DNA from: Apostichopus japonicus
Taxonomy: Eukaryota > Echinodermata > Holothuroidea > Aspidochirotida > Stichopodidae
Reading direction: 5' to 3'
Assembly: GCF_037975245.1 (NCBI RefSeq)
Contig: NC_092583.1
Coordinates: 1,764,264 to 1,816,263 of the forward strand
Length of the DNA stretch: 52,000 nt
Shown: piece by piece, positions 11,684 to 25,837 of the stretch
How positions within the stretch are numbered: the first letter of the stretch is position 1
Layout of the letters: every line of letters begins with the position of its first letter
Notes under the pieces: generated by a model
Seen by the model: the letters and a program-made list of their open reading frames with translations, nothing else
The model's database searches: none
Told to the model about the DNA's origin: nothing
Translations under genes and position numbers: made by a program

Positions 11684-12217
11684 CTGAAACGATAAATATT
11701 AAAATATGAATAATGCCGTTTTTGGTTACTTTGGCTCAAAATCAAGATCCATTTTATATTTACTGTGCACAAAACCAAAAGACTACCATATCAACACAAC
11801 TTAAGAGGCTCCTTGTTCATGATACAGTAATAAAACAACGAGTGATCCAACATTTTCATATTTCAAACTAAGTTGTTGGTACTTTTTTTAACACTGACAA
11901 GTATTCTATAACTAGTAAATGCCATACAAACAAGTCCACTTTAACAAACCAATCCTCATGGACAAGGTGTTAAAAACAAAGAGGGGAAGACGGGGTTGTA
12001 TGGGGTTAAGGGGGGGGGGGGGATAATGCCACCATTCCAATTCTTCACAGCGACAATGGGCAATTTCAACATTCCGTAACATTCGTCTGTCTTCGGCCCC
12101 TTAGTCTCAAACCTGTGTCGGGAGCCCGGATGTATACTACCGAATGGGTTAATACATGAATATGCATAATGAATAATGAATATACTCCATAATAGAGAAC
12201 GTCCATTTTTTACTTAC

Positions 12218-12646
12218 CTAACGCACATTCTTGTTCAATACATTTTACTTTTGACTTTTCTCTCGTGGTCGTTTCAAGTGAAAATTTCGTGGAACTATTT
12301 TCGTATTTGGACAGTTGCATACATAAATAGGGTGTTGGGCCACAACTGAGTTGAAACAAGTTGATAGGAGGAATTTCAACATCTTCAATAAATAAAGTAT
12401 CATCTCCTGGAGACAGGTCCCTGCTCGCTTGTGATGGGCTTAGAATTTGCTCAAATTGTGGTCCTTGAGGTGAGGAACCGTCCTCATTCGCGCTTGTAAA
12501 GAAGTTTACTTTCCACAGGTCGTTTCCGGTGAGATTTCTCTCCACGGGCAAGAATGATACACTGACATTAGTTGTGATTGGTATAGGAGCATTTGGTAAA
12601 ACACCTTCGTCATCCATTGTCCAATCAAAATCGTCGACAGTTATTC
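12218..12646 (-). CDS. Exon 12: repeat domain D10 (subtype C)
   Basis: A 429-nt exon, phase 1 to phase 1, with acceptor TTCACAG and donor GTAAGT. The start ITVDDFDWTMDDEG resembles the other C copies. The core is GNDLWKVNFFTSANEDG. The cysteines are in SCGPTPYLC (C-x6-C) and KCIEQEC (C-x4-C). Three glycosylation motifs are visible (NVS, NLT, NSS). The (ATG)n array at 12,727-13,160 lies about 80 bp upstream of the acceptor in transcript order. It is the middle member of the third B-C-A block. Confidence 0.9.
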
Positions 12647-12724
12647 CTGTGAATGATAATGAAGTGAAATCAAATCTATCATCCTATTTGCATAATTCTT
12701 CATCTCAATTAAAAGTATAAGAAA

Positions 12725-13160
<436 letters not shown>

Positions 13161-13767
13161 AACGATGACGTGAATTTTAACCTCTTCACGTAAATATGTT
13201 AAAAGCTTTCTGAAACTACAAACCTGTAGAAGTGTCCACTATTCTTAACTGGTAGAAGGAAAAATGGTGGGATGCATTGCCTACTTGTGCATCAAAACAG
13301 TTGCATCATTTTACATTTTATTTTATCTATACTACTTCGATGTGTAACTGATTCTTTCATTAATAATCATTAATGTGAATTATAAAAAATAAAAAAAATT
13401 ATGAAAGATATAAGTATATGAATTTGTAAAAAAAAAATTGTCATAATTAAATTTGAAATAGACAACAAAGTATCTTATTGTCATAATTATTATTATTGTA
13501 TATGAAAGGATCAGTATATATATCATCAAAGTAGTATAGATTAAAAATAAACTATATGAACAGACTGTACAACGAAATTATTCCGAGTGTAGGTTGCAAT
13601 CCAATACCATTTTGCTCTGTCATGAAACACTACCTTAATATCAGACGTTAATCAATCAATTAGGCTGGCCTACAGGAGTTAAAAGGTTCCGGTAAATCTG
13701 TGTTTTGCTTTGAAAACAAAAACAAGAAACAATACTTTGTTAATATATTCCTATCTGGAAAACTTAC

Positions 13768-14199
13768 CTTCACAAATTGGTTCCAAAGGAACACATTTTC
13801 TCATTGGTTCTTCCTTTGGAATCGTTTCAAAGGCGTAATTGATAGATGCAGCAGGATCTTTCTCCAGTTCGAAACAGAGAAATGGCACCTCGTGACACAA
13901 ACGGTCAGCCAGATCTAATTCCAAACTTAAGTCATCAAACGAGAAATCATCCCCAACTAAAAATGGTTGATTCTTTTGTTTGTCACTGATGATGTCAGTT
14001 AATGTTGCTCCGACTTGATCTCTACCATCCTCGTCCGATGAAATGTAAGCTTTCAAATTCCAAAGGTTTTCACCACCAACGTTTGTTGACTTGAGGATAT
14101 CGGGAATGCCTTCGACATCGAATTCAATGTCTTGGTCTGGGACGCCCTCTATCAGCTTGTCTGTCTTGACATCTATGTTAAGATCCTCGAACGTGACCT
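13768..14199 (-). CDS. Exon 11: repeat domain D9 (subtype B)
   Basis: A 432-nt exon, phase 1 to phase 1, with acceptor CTCGTAG and donor GTAAGT. The opening VTFEDLNID is the B signature. The core is GENLWNLKAYISSDEDG. The cysteine pairs are CHEVPFLC and CVPLEPIC, both C-x6-C. FELEKDPAASINYAFE aligns closely with D3, D6 and D12. No N-x-S/T site was seen, unlike most copies. There is no in-frame stop over the full exon, including the part upstream of the first internal methionine. Confidence 0.9.
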
Positions 14200-14925
14200 C
14201 TACGAGAGTAAAAACATAAAGAAATAACAGAAATCTACTTTAATTGCAAGAGCACCGCCACCACCGCCACCACCCCCCTCCCTCCCTCCCTCCCCGACCA
14301 TCCTAACCTCTCTCAATTGAATTACACACTTTAATTGATGATGTGTGTAATTAAGGGATGACTTTATGCAGAATTTTAGTATTGATAATTATGATGTAGT
14401 GTTATTGTATAGGCGTATAAATGTCTTATGTTTCCCTAAATGAGTTTTGCGCTGCATCTGGATAAACTGAATGAATGGTCTGTGTATATGTTAGACTAAG
14501 TATTCCAGTCACTTTAATTGGTGAGCCCAGCCGTTTAAAGGGTCATTTCTCAAAAACAATGAAAGTGCTGTGCAACATGGCAACTGTTGCTATGGGAACA
14601 GATAGTTTAGTTGTGTACTTGTATAGGAGAGATGAGATTAAATCCATTACATAATTAAGAATATAAGATTATGAAAGAGTTTATAATCATGTTACGTGGT
14701 AGACGATCACCTTATTATCAAAGTTCAAAGATTTAATTGTCAGAATGATCTCGAATGGAAAATAAATTCCCATGAATACAAAAGAACACGGTTTTACCTT
14801 CGAATATTTCCTATATAATATTTCCTAACGAGCTTGTGGATAATTTGGAGAGATTATATATAGGACGAGATAAGCTATAATAAAGAGTGAGGCCTGACAT
14901 TGACGGCATGGAGAAGAGTCTAGGT

Positions 14926-15296
14926 CAGGGGTGGGGAACCTTTTTGAATAAATGGGCCAGATATAAGGAGTGAAAAATTTACTGGGCCGCACCTAACCAA
15001 CGACCTGCTGTTGATTTCAAATATTTGATTCCGAGGACTTTCAAGCAATAGGTGTGTGTACTAAATCTTTATTCACAAAAACATAATGTCAATACAGTAC
15101 AGTTGATAAATAATGGGGATAATAGGCCTACCTGGCAGCATCATTAGTGCCGATAACTTCTATAAGCAACTAGCTCGTTTTTGTGATGATGTAAAATAGA
15201 TTGAATTTTTTCTTTTTTCTTGAGACATCTCACGGGCCGCAACAAAATCACTGGCGGGCCGCATATGGCCCGCCGGCCGTAGGTTGCCCACCCCTG
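14926..15296. mobile_element. hAT-type MITE with 8-bp target site duplication
   Basis: The termini are CAGGGGTGGGGAACC on the left and GGTTGCCCACCCCTG on the right, imperfect inverted repeats of the type typical of hAT elements. The flanking octamer GTCTAGGT is present at 14,918-14,925 and again at 15,297-15,304 with no mismatch. The 371-bp interior has no coding capacity, with GGGCCG motifs near both ends. It sits in intron 11, only 29 bp from the D8 donor. Confidence 0.85.
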
Positions 15297-15333
15297 GTCT
15301 AGGTAGTGTTTCACAATGATATGAACTACTTAC

Positions 15334-15606
15334 TGGAAGAGCACACCCGTTCCTTACAAGAATGCAGAGATGTCTTAGTAGTAAGCTCGTCATTTTCCAC
15401 CACAATCATGGTGAAGTTCGTAGACGGATCTTCCCCCTTCCTGAACTCGACGCAGACGTAAACGTAATCCTTGCAGCCTACTGACCCAATGTCAAAGTAA
15501 ACATCTGCTCCCTCAAATAGAATGGTGGATTCCGGTTGTTCGATTATCTGTCCGGCCTGATAGTAAGACAGCACTCGATTCGTTTCCCCGATTCGCTCCC
15601 CGTCCC
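15334..15606 (-). CDS. Exon 10b: C-terminal part of repeat domain D8 (subtype A)
   Basis: A 273-nt exon, phase 1 to phase 1. Joined to exon 10a it restores NLSAG-DGERIGE, matching the GTGRR-type segment of other A copies, and gives a 147-residue domain. The cysteines are GCKDYVYVC (C-x6-C) and SCKERVC (C-x4-C). VEFRKGEDPSTNFT matches D11, and NFT is a glycosylation motif. The donor is consensus GTAAGT. A hAT-type MITE starts 29 bp beyond the donor in transcript order. Because both halves are multiples of three, either could be skipped without a frameshift. Confidence 0.85.
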
Positions 15607-16497
15607 CTTGGAAGACCAAAAAAGTGAGAGAGAAAATTATAAATAGTTATGTCACTTGTGCAGTGTATACCTCGCAGTTCTATGGTTCAGAGTTATTAAA
15701 AATACTTCCTTCTTCACCCACTGCCCCCTCCCCCATATTTTCCCCAGCTTCCATTGCTGAAATAAGTCACTGATCTCCCGAAGGTTTGGGGTGGGAGGGG
15801 GAGGTAAATAATGCAATCCATTATGGTAATTACGCAGTAGTAGTTTATCAAGTGCGTGTAGCCTAAGCCTAGTAATGAATGCAGGTTACTAGTATACCCT
15901 ATATAGGTATAGGTCTACCATAGACCTACGTAAAATACTGTAGCCTAAGCTCCATAACATATACTGTAAATGAAACGTGTTATAATATTTAGCAACGCCC
16001 GTAACTACAGGCAATAGCCTGCGATCGATATATATTTTGTAAATGTACATAATTGGAATTGTTAAGAAACTGAGGGATGACAATAACTTATTGTATTCAC
16101 TGCATTATGTCGTGGCTAAAACGAAGGCCCTTAGACTTTAATGCACCAATGTCGCTTACGTTAACACACACGACTTATATCGAGGGACCAATTTTAGAAT
16201 CGGTTAGACAATTTTGGTATAACTACAATTTTGATTTCAGATATTACGGTGAAATTGTAGGCTATTGACACATTTCTGGCGTAATAGCTAAATACAGCTA
16301 AATACGAAGCACGACATATTCCAATGTGCAGTAATTTACATCTGTTCTACGTTACTAAGTGCGTTCATACTACAAGCTAGAGCGTTCTTTTTTATCTATC
16401 ACGTATTTACTATAGCGCCACCAGTATTATAAGTTCTCCAGAGAATTTTTGTATTACATTCATTCTCTCGTTCTTCTATTTCTATGGGTAACATTAC

Positions 16498-16665
16498 CTG
16501 CTGATAAGTTACTTGCAAACAGCCTGACTTGCCATAGGTCGTCACCAAATACTGCTCTGGATCGATTCTGAAAGTTTGTCTCGATGTCGAGGTTAACCAA
16601 TGACTTTTGACCTGGAACTGGGTCATCCTCGGTCAGTGTCCAATTCATATTGGTGAGAAAAACAC
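16498..16665 (-). CDS. Exon 10a: N-terminal part of repeat domain D8 (subtype A)
   Basis: A 168-nt exon, phase 1 to phase 1, coding the first 56 residues of D8. The start FLTNMNWTLTED aligns with the W-T openings of the other subtype A copies. It reaches GDDLWQVRLFASN and ends at LSAG with donor CAG|GTAATG. Glycosylation motifs are NRS and NLS. The acceptor (TTTCTTCAG) is good but lies about 18 bp from a 0.5-kb (AAT)n array. This copy is interrupted by an intron at a place where the other single-exon domains have none. The partner half is at 15,334-15,606. Confidence 0.82.
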
Positions 16666-16683
16666 CTGAAGAAAGACAGAATA

Positions 16684-17215
<532 letters not shown>

Positions 17216-17516
17216 ATACAAAATACAAAATACTAAAAATAAAAATAACGCTGACGTTTGACTGAAGTCTTATTAATTATTATTTAGCTATAAGACAGAT
17301 GTATCACATAATTATCACTACGCTTCAAAGAGGTCTTGTCGACGCTTTTGTTTAATCATCTTTATAAAATAAATGAACAAAAGTGTTTGTATGTGTGTCT
17401 GTGTGTGTGTTACTATTTAATCATAGCCCTAGGAAATCCTGTACGCTTCGTTCATTTCTTTAAAAGGGTTCCGAAAAATTGATTCGAAACCTGAATTTAC
17501 AAACTAAATGGCTTAC

Positions 17517-17945
17517 TTTGGCATTCTTGCTCTACGCATTCAATCAGGGCATCCTCTCCGGTTGTAGTTTCGAACGCAAAATCAACGTCAGATTCATTTG
17601 ACTTTCGTAGCTCGAAGCAAAGGTATCTAGCCTCCCCACACCCTAACTGATCCAGAGGGTATGGCTCTGTTTCAACATTCTCGAAAACTAACGGACCACC
17701 GTCTTCAAGAGAGGTCGAAGCCTTGGAAGGCGTTAAGACTTGGTGCATTACCGGGGTGACCTTTCTGGTTCCGAACGGGTCACTGCTGGCGTAGGTCGAT
17801 AATCGCCATAGATTATTTCCTTCCAAATCACGTGATGATGGTATGACGTCAACAGTGACGTCACCTTTTATAGGACCTTTTTCTCCAGGTAATCTATCTC
17901 CGTCGCCATCTTCACCAGACCAGGTTAAAAACCTGGCTATGACTC
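17517..17945 (-). CDS. Exon 9: repeat domain D7 (subtype C)
   Basis: A 429-nt exon, phase 1 to phase 1, with acceptor TTTTTAG and donor GTAAGC. GVIARFLTWSGEDGD at the start matches D4. The core is GNNLWRLSTYASSD. The cysteines are in GCGEARYLC (C-x6-C) and ECVEQEC (C-x4-C), the latter almost identical to CIEQEC in D10. There is one glycosylation motif (NES). It is the middle member of the second B-C-A block. The similarity to D10 around FAFETTTGED and FSLETTTREK is visible by eye, which supports block duplication over independent divergence. Confidence 0.9.
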
Positions 17946-18946
17946 CTAAAAAAATCGGTAAATAAATAAATAAATAAAACAAAGAATGAAAAGAGAGTTT
18001 AAAAAAGGAAAACCGGAAGAAACGTATTTTTTATCCTCACGAATATTATATGTGAATATTTTGATAGCGTCGTTATAGTGATTTTTCATATAATTACGTA
18101 ATAGTCCTAATTTTGTGGACGGTGCGTGACGTTTTGATACAATGTCCTATGTACAGAAGCAATTTCAAAAGAATTGTGTTGCAACGTTATATGATGTGTT
18201 TATATACTGCTGAAGTTACCAAGACCTATAAACCTCTCAGCATAACTTTAAAGAACGTGATGAATTAACGATTCACGATATTGTGTTCATTTCGTGAATA
18301 TTGAAGTATTTGTTTTGCAACTTTAAAATCATAAAATGTTGGCAATGAATATATCTGGAACGTCTTGAATTAGCTCAGAGAAATGATATATTTTGACATT
18401 TCACGGAATAACTGAAATATGTCATGATGGTTTGTTATGGTATACCCCAGTAAGGAAACATAATTTTGTTATCATGTCTTTCCAATGACATTAAAACATG
18501 GGGTGTGACATTCCTGGAAGAAAATATTATTATAATGTTCTAACGCGGCAAGTAATAACAAGAGGAATAATGTTGCAAACCGCAAACCGTTGGTGCTTTC
18601 AGATTTACTCTCTACAAAGACATATCAAGGGGCGAATCCTAGATTCTAAAATGCAGGGGTGTGGCCCTGGGGTCGTTAAAGTCGACTCCCATGAAGAAGA
18701 ATGGGCCCCCCCCCCCAAGGTGAAATGTCTGAATTGGAATGTGTGCCCTCTGAGGCATATCTAGGCTATACTGTAACTTAGGCCTATAAGAAGGTCTACA
18801 CGCAATGTTATGATAATAACCACTTTTATCTGTTTGTTCTCATGGTATTGAATAGAGGCAGTTTACAACCCCACCTCACCCAACCGCCCCTCCCCCCCCC
18901 CCCCGGATCCGTCCAATGGAATTGACGGGTGCATCTATACGGTTAC

Positions 18947-19381
18947 CTTTGCAGATATTCTTGGTACTGGTGCAGTTAATAATCGGCTGGATCTCTGAAT
19001 CCGGCAAGAATTCATAATTGATACTCGACCAGGGATTCTTCCGAATCTGATAGCAGATATAAGGGATTTCGCTACACTCGTGGTTACTTAAATCTGTCGC
19101 AAATTCCACTTCTGGGAAACCAATGTTTTCGTCTGCAATCAATTCTGTTCTTGCTTGAAGTTGGTTCAAGATCTGCATTTGTTCTAATATCCTGTTGCCT
19201 TCACCGTTGACGTTCGGGGAAAAGAATGTTGTAACTTCCCACAAATAATCACCAGCCACGTTAGTCGATTCGAGTTTATTCGTTATGGCGTCTAACGAGA
19301 CGGTTATATCTTGGTCTTCAGTCCCCTCAAATATTCTTAAAGATGAAGGATGTGTTGCTTCTAATTCTTCAAAAACAGCCT
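18947..19381 (-). CDS. Exon 8: repeat domain D6 (subtype B)
   Basis: A 435-nt exon, the same length as D3. The start AVFEELEAT is the subtype B signature. The core is GDYLWEVTTFFSPNVNGEG. The cysteine pairs are CSEIPYIC and CTSTKNIC, both C-x6-C, and the segment RKNPWSSINYEF matches D3. One glycosylation site (NCT) overlaps a cysteine. The acceptor is AAAACAG, and upstream is an A/G-rich stretch in the transcript's complement. The donor is GTAACC, acceptable but not ideal at +6. An open frame runs 71 nt beyond the donor into a poly(C) tract. That extension has no counterpart in other copies and is taken as intron. Confidence 0.9.
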
Positions 19382-19772
19382 CTGTTTTCAAAGTGAGAAG
19401 AAGAAAAAGAAAGAGAAAAGAAGAAACAGTCTTCAAAAGAATATTGATTGACAAAAGTACATTATGAGAGACTTTAATGCAGGTTGTGGATAAGAACGTA
19501 GAAAAAAATTATATTGTAAAAAAATACACTTCAGCGTAATTAAGTGACCAACGTTTAGCAGTTTTGCGACGAAATATATGCTAGAAAGTCTAATAATGGT
19601 CACCGAATATTTTAAGAATAATTTTACGGCCAAGCTGAAAGGATTTACTCCAATTTATTGAGATATCTTACAGTCAGTCAATGTTTAACAGTCTCCATCT
19701 ATTCTGGGAATAATTTCGAGGCAAGGAACCGTCAGTTGCATTTGTGGCAAATGCTAGAATGCCAAAATGGTA

Positions 19773-20064
<292 letters not shown>

Positions 20065-20099
20065 CATGAACGAATAGACCGTGGATAGACGAAACTTAC

Positions 20100-20537
20100 T
20101 TGCTTCGCAGAGTTTTCTCTTACAACTGATGAGAGACTTGACGTCATCGCCTCGTTTGTCCTGAATAATTATGACGTAATCTGGGTCAGGGTTGGTGTTC
20201 TTTTCAAATTCGAGACACACGTAGTTGACGTCATCGACACATCCAATGGTGCCGATTTCAAACTGAGTCACCAATTCTCCGAATTTTAACGGTTTTCTGT
20301 CCTCTATTGGCAAGGCTATTCTCTCGTCTGTGAGTAACTGATAAACTTCATCGAATTTTGGTCCGACGCCGTACTCTGAGTTTGAACCATAAAGCCCTAA
20401 TCGCCATAACCGAGTACCATTGACATCTCGAGTGTCGTTTCGTAGCTTCGTCGTTACATCGAGAGTTGTCGGTGTCCTCCGACCTGGTGCCGAGTCAATC
20501 GACTCGATTGTCCAGTCAAGTTTTTTAGGAGTTACGG
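20100..20537 (-). CDS. Exon 7: repeat domain D5 (subtype A)
   Basis: A 438-nt exon, phase 1 to phase 1, with acceptor CATTGCAG and donor GTAAGT. The opening VTPKKLDWTIES aligns with D2 and D11. The core is GTRLWRLGLYGSNSEYG. The cysteines are in GCVDDVNYVC (C-x7-C) and SCKRKLC (C-x4-C). N-glycosylation motifs NDT and NGT lie just before LW. It closes the first B-C-A block (D3-D4-D5). The donor sits only about 40 bp upstream (in transcript order) of a (TA)n array at 19,935-20,064. The domain contains many acidic residues and no free odd cysteine, consistent with two disulfides. Confidence 0.9.
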
Positions 20538-21169
20538 CTGCAATGGAGGATGTGTATAAGGAGAGTTTTTAGCGAAGAATTCACGGTGACGAATTAGTAT
20601 TCATCCTGTATCTATTTTGTTTAGATTCAATAAAACCTTACACACCCCTCCCTCGCCCCCTCCCATGCACCTCAATATCTTCTACATTTTCCTAAACATA
20701 CACCCATCTACAATCCAGTTCGTTGGGTGGGGAAGAGGGGAAGGAACTGGCAGATATACGGAGGGCACAACCCCCCCCCCCCCCCCCCCATGGCTACGCC
20801 ACTGCTCATTACTGTACTCCTACCAAATTCGTACTTTCATAGTGCACGTGCGTCCATCCATGGCAATGGGAAGCGTTTCATAGTTTCACATTTTATTTTT
20901 TTTCCTACTTTATTCCAATGACATATTTGAAACATTGCCACTAACGTATTAAATAGGTCTACAATAAATGTTTGTAAATGTTGATCTCAAGACATCGGTG
21001 ATAAAGAGAGGAATGGAATACTTTGCTTACATCTCGATAACCCTCCAATATCCCCCTCCTAAGCTCACCCGTTTAGCCCCCCTCCCCTCCCTCTCCCCCT
21101 CTATCAACCCCAACAATCGACTCATTGTGAAGAAAAAATAAAAGACAAATGTAACTGTGAAAAAAACAC

Positions 21170-21607
21170 CTTTGCATACAAGCTCCTGGCAGTTCAACAC
21201 GTATTTCTTCCCAGAATCTGTATGGAACGCGAAATCGGCATCCGATCTTGAGGCCTTCTGGAATCTGTAGCAAAGAAATTTGAACTTTCCGCACCCCATC
21301 CGATCTACTTGGAACGGAGGCGTTTCAAGATTATAGAAACGTAGAACTCCATCTTCCGGTACCGGTAGTCTTGACTGCTCCTCAGTAAGGATTTGGTCGA
21401 AATAGGGTAACAGGATATCGTCCGAACCGGCAGATTTTGTGCTACTCGCAAAAACGGACATCTGCCAAAGATTGTTACCGGTAAGATTGTTCAAGACGGT
21501 TTCTACGTCAATAGATGCGTTCGATACGATGCTTTGAACTGTTTCCAACGGACCATCGACAAAGTCAGGTATCTCGCCTGCCCAGTTGAGATTCTTGGCG
21601 ATCACAC
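21170..21607 (-). CDS. Exon 6: repeat domain D4 (subtype C)
   Basis: A 438-nt exon starting in phase 1 after acceptor TTCTTTAG. The start GVIAKNLNW is shared with D7 (GVIARFLTW), the mark of subtype C. The core is GNNLWQMSVFASS. The cysteines are in GCGKFKFLC (C-x6-C) and NCQELVC (C-x4-C). Sites NAS and NLT are present. The most likely donor is CAAAG|GTGTTT, which gives the expected CKG ending in phase 1 but is a weak match to GTRAGT. Reading on past it would add a hydrophobic, non-homologous tail. This exon may therefore be spliced inefficiently or alternatively. Confidence 0.85.
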
Positions 21608-22814
21608 CTAAAGAAATGGAAACGATATCAAAACCAGAATTAGTCTTGGAAAGTCACAATATAGCTATTTTTGTTTTGTTTAAAGACGGGTTCGCGGACA
21701 AGAAATCGGCGGCGCTGTTTGTCACTCACCGAAAAGGAGTTGTGCCAGTCACAAAAACCCAGATGTCAATTAAAGTACACACGGGTATATACTAGTACAC
21801 CAAGTTCTGAAGTTACAACACTGTACTTGTGCGTGTGTGGGGCTCCGACACCCATAAGGTATACACACGTCATTATATATGATCACAACTGAAGTCTCGA
21901 GTTTTAAATTCGAAAACTTGGGAATGCTTGCTGTATACAATTAATGACAACACGTATATTCACGCAGGCTAAGACTGAAACGTTTAATATTTCAAAAAAA
22001 ATTGGAAACCATTATCTTGCCACATCGCATAATAACTAATAATTTATGCTAAGATCAAGTATGAATTAAGTCTCTAAAAACTATCACCAATGTTTTATCC
22101 ACTGTCCCTTCTTCGAATTTAACGCGGTAAAAGGAACACAGCCTAAATCCAAGTAGCATGGAGTTTAGTTAGTATGTTGTTTTTTCTTTTTGACGTCAAA
22201 GGACCATTGAGATCCATAGAACAAAATCAGACGTCTGTGTACTCACTGAGGTTGATCCACGTACAAAGTACGAACTTCATTTAACCTTTTCTTTCGTTGA
22301 GTAACAGTGTTAAACAGTAGACCTATACACCAAATAATAGTGGAGTTGTTTCTGTTCACTACGGTGGACCTGTATTCTAAAGATGATGTTCATACAAGCT
22401 TTACTCAAGGTGTTCTCAGGTTAAGAAGGCGTGTTTTTTTGGTTAGATGTTAACGTCTAGTTACCTCAGTTGACCTTTGACATCTATGAAGAACAATAGT
22501 GATCTTGTTCTCACCTATATATAGTCTAGTTAAGACCCTAATATGAACAGCCTATGTGTACCTTTCTTTTTCACAAAGCTATTTTCCCGTATCTATTTGC
22601 TGTACTGCCCAGAGAACGCCCCGGCAACGCTTTCGATTGATACTAGTTTGTATCGGACAGATCCTCGGGCATGTTAAATACAGTGGGTAGGCACATTCGT
22701 CATAGGCAGAAAACGGACTCTGAGGCATGTACAGTTTTTCACGCGAGAAAAAGAGTTTTACAAACGACTTGGCCATGACTTTAGTTCTCACCAAGATGAA
22801 TCCACATACGTACA

Positions 22815-22852
22815 CACCTACACACATACACACACACACACACACACGCATA
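22815..22852. repeat. (CA)n microsatellite in intron 5
   Basis: A short ACACAC tract. Apart from this, intron 5 (21,608-23,283) shows no exon-like LW or cysteine-pair sequence and no clear element. Confidence 0.9.
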
Positions 22853-23283
22853 CATTATTAGTTATATGATTATTTTCAAACATGTTTTGGGGGGACCTGA
22901 CAACGTATAATATTTTTCGATATACAATTCGAAGTCATGGGAGGTGAAAGTGTTTCTTTGTTGTCCAATATAACGAGTCAAGCAAAAGTGTCATGCTTTT
23001 AAATCAATAACTTGAATTCAATTGTGCTACTCTTTCTTTTGTAATATCAATTTCATTAATGTGATCGATAAATTGAATTTTTCATTCAGTTGTTGACTGA
23101 TCTATACATGGGTTTTATACCTGATCGTATGAACTCGTTACTTGATTAATTGCAATTGATATTTTCGGAGTACTTATTATATAGACTCATATAGTAATGG
23201 TCGATTGATCAATAAGCTTATATACCAAATTTATCGATTTAATCGATAAATAAACCATCAGTTCTTATATCGCAAGCACTTAC

Positions 23284-23718
23284 CACGACATATGTTGGTC
23301 ATATTAAGACATCCAACAAAGGGAACCTGTTCGGGATTGGTCCCAAAAGTGTAGTCTATGCTTGTCGATGGATTCTTTCGAAGTTCTACGCACATAAAGG
23401 GTATATCTGCGCATGTCTGGTCTCTGAGGTCGACCTCAAACATGACGTCATCGAGGCATAGGTCTGCGTCTTTCTCGAGCGGTACCATTTGTGCCGTAGG
23501 GGTTAGTATGTCCGTTTGCTCGTCGATTCGAGTTCCGGAACCATCTTCGGATTGGCTAAAGAATATGTCCATATCCCAGAGACGAGTTCCCAAGACGTTA
23601 GTAGACAACAATTTATCGCTGATCGCCGTAACGTTTAGTTTCACTCTCTGCGCAGGTGTCTTTTCCAAAAGATTCTGTGGCGAAACTATTACAGGAATAA
23701 GCTTTTCGAAGATTGCTT
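23284..23718 (-). CDS. Exon 5: repeat domain D3 (subtype B)
   Basis: A 435-nt exon, phase 1 to phase 1, with acceptor ATGCAG and donor GTAAGT. It opens with AIFEKL, matching AVFEEL in D6 and VTFEDL in D9, which marks subtype B. The core is GTRLWDMDIFFSQSEDGSG. The cysteine pairs are CADIPFMC and CLNMTNIC, both C-x6-C. The segment VELRKNPSTSIDYTF is nearly repeated in D6 and D9. N-glycosylation sites are NVT and NMT. This is the first member of the first complete B-C-A block. Confidence 0.9.
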
Positions 23719-24067
23719 CTGCATAAAAGAAAAGGATGATTATATATATAGGCCGGTCGATGGTAACATCGGGAAATCAATCGAAAATGTTAAAACAATT
23801 CATTTCGGCGATATTTGATGACCTATTTTGGTTAAATGAAACGTAAAATGTCCGCACAACATTTGAAAATATTATAAGTACCGGTTGACATTAAAATTCA
23901 ATACACTAAATACGTATGGAGATAGCTCCACATTCATAAAATGTTATGGATTTATAATTTAAACATGTATGGATTTTATTACCAATTAATACATAAATGT
24001 TGCTTAATCTTTTACTCCTTTGTTATAACAAAATTCCTTAACTATGAACTTCATTGTTATACCAATA

Positions 24068-24682
<615 letters not shown>

Positions 24683-25091
24683 TAATATATTTATGTGAAG
24701 CTGCATGTTGATTCATTCTTCGAAATGTGTGATATATTTGGACTTTTACTGATCTATCAATTACTGTTATAATGTACACATTATTTCAAAGACGAAATGT
24801 AAGGAATTTTCAGAATATTATTTTCCCTGTGGAGAAATGATGAAACATTATAAAAAGAGAAAGTAAACATTTCCAACTCAATTGTCATGATTTCATCAGT
24901 CACTTTGCCAGATGCATGCACAAAATACTATATAAATTAAAGAAAACGTTTGATTTTTTTTTTTAATATTTTCACCCACGCAGTATAATACTATAAGGAT
25001 TTGAAATTATTGACCTGAACGTACGGTTAAGTTAAGCAAATGAAATTCATCCACCGAATGAAATCCCTTTAACGTTAAAGTTTGCACTTAC

Positions 25092-25535
25092 TTGCACCAC
25101 ATCTTCGTTGTTTACACTTGATTATTGATCTCTCTGATGTCAATTCTCGGTCCGGCCCAGAGATTTGAAACGTATATTCAGGACTCGGGTTATCTGCCTT
25201 TGTGAACTCTACACAGACATGTGACGCTTCCGGTATGCACCCAGTGATACCAAGATCGAATTTGGTCATAAGGCCCCGGAATTCCAAAGGTTTGGCTTTC
25301 TTGAGGGTACGTCCGTCTTCTTTTGGACCAAGAATTTGGTCCACCTGACCATATCTTCTTCCGGTACCCTCTTCATTACTGCTACCAAAGAGGGAGGCTT
25401 TCCACAAAGTGTCCCCTTTCAAGTCCCTCGTGTCATCACGAAAGAACACGTCTAGAGTTATCGTGACGTCGTCGAGTTCCCCTGGTATCGCCTTCTCTGC
25501 ACCGATTGTCCATGTAAGGTCCTTTACGACGACAC
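25092..25535 (-). CDS. Exon 4: repeat domain D2 (subtype A)
   Basis: A 444-nt exon, phase 1 to phase 1. The start reads VVVKDLTWT, a layout shared with D5 and D11 (hydrophobic, K-D/K-L, then W-T). The core is KGDTLW, then LFGSSNEEGTGRR. The cysteines lie in GCIPEASHVC (C-x7-C) and KCKQRRC (C-x4-C), which is the subtype A spacing. There is no N-x-S/T site outside proline contexts. The donor is a consensus GTAAGT. The acceptor (TACTCTAAG) has a poor pyrimidine tract, so the exact 5' boundary is less sure than in other copies. Following D1 directly means that no subtype C copy lies between them. Confidence 0.85.
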
Positions 25536-25837
25536 CTTAGAGTAAACAATAACAAAAAACCAAAAGGATCCAACACAAGAGTGCTTTGTTACTTACACTC
25601 GAGTATTCTGTTAGTAATAATGATAATAATCTTTTCATAATCAGCAGTTACTTTTACGACACTTAAGCGACCGCAAATGTGAGAGAAACCCGCAAGGGCT
25701 TATGGATTACAACTTAAACGTCGGGTGGCTTCCAATCCCACATTTTAACTAAAAATTTGCCAACTTTTCAATTTAGAAAGTCATTTCGGATGGGGAAAAC
25801 CGTAGATTGCTCTTGGATGAAAAACCCACCTTACTAC

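Noticed and set aside
18876-18946. Extension of the D6 frame past the donor
   Set aside because: It reads into a poly(C) tract as Gly repeats and has no counterpart in the other domain copies.
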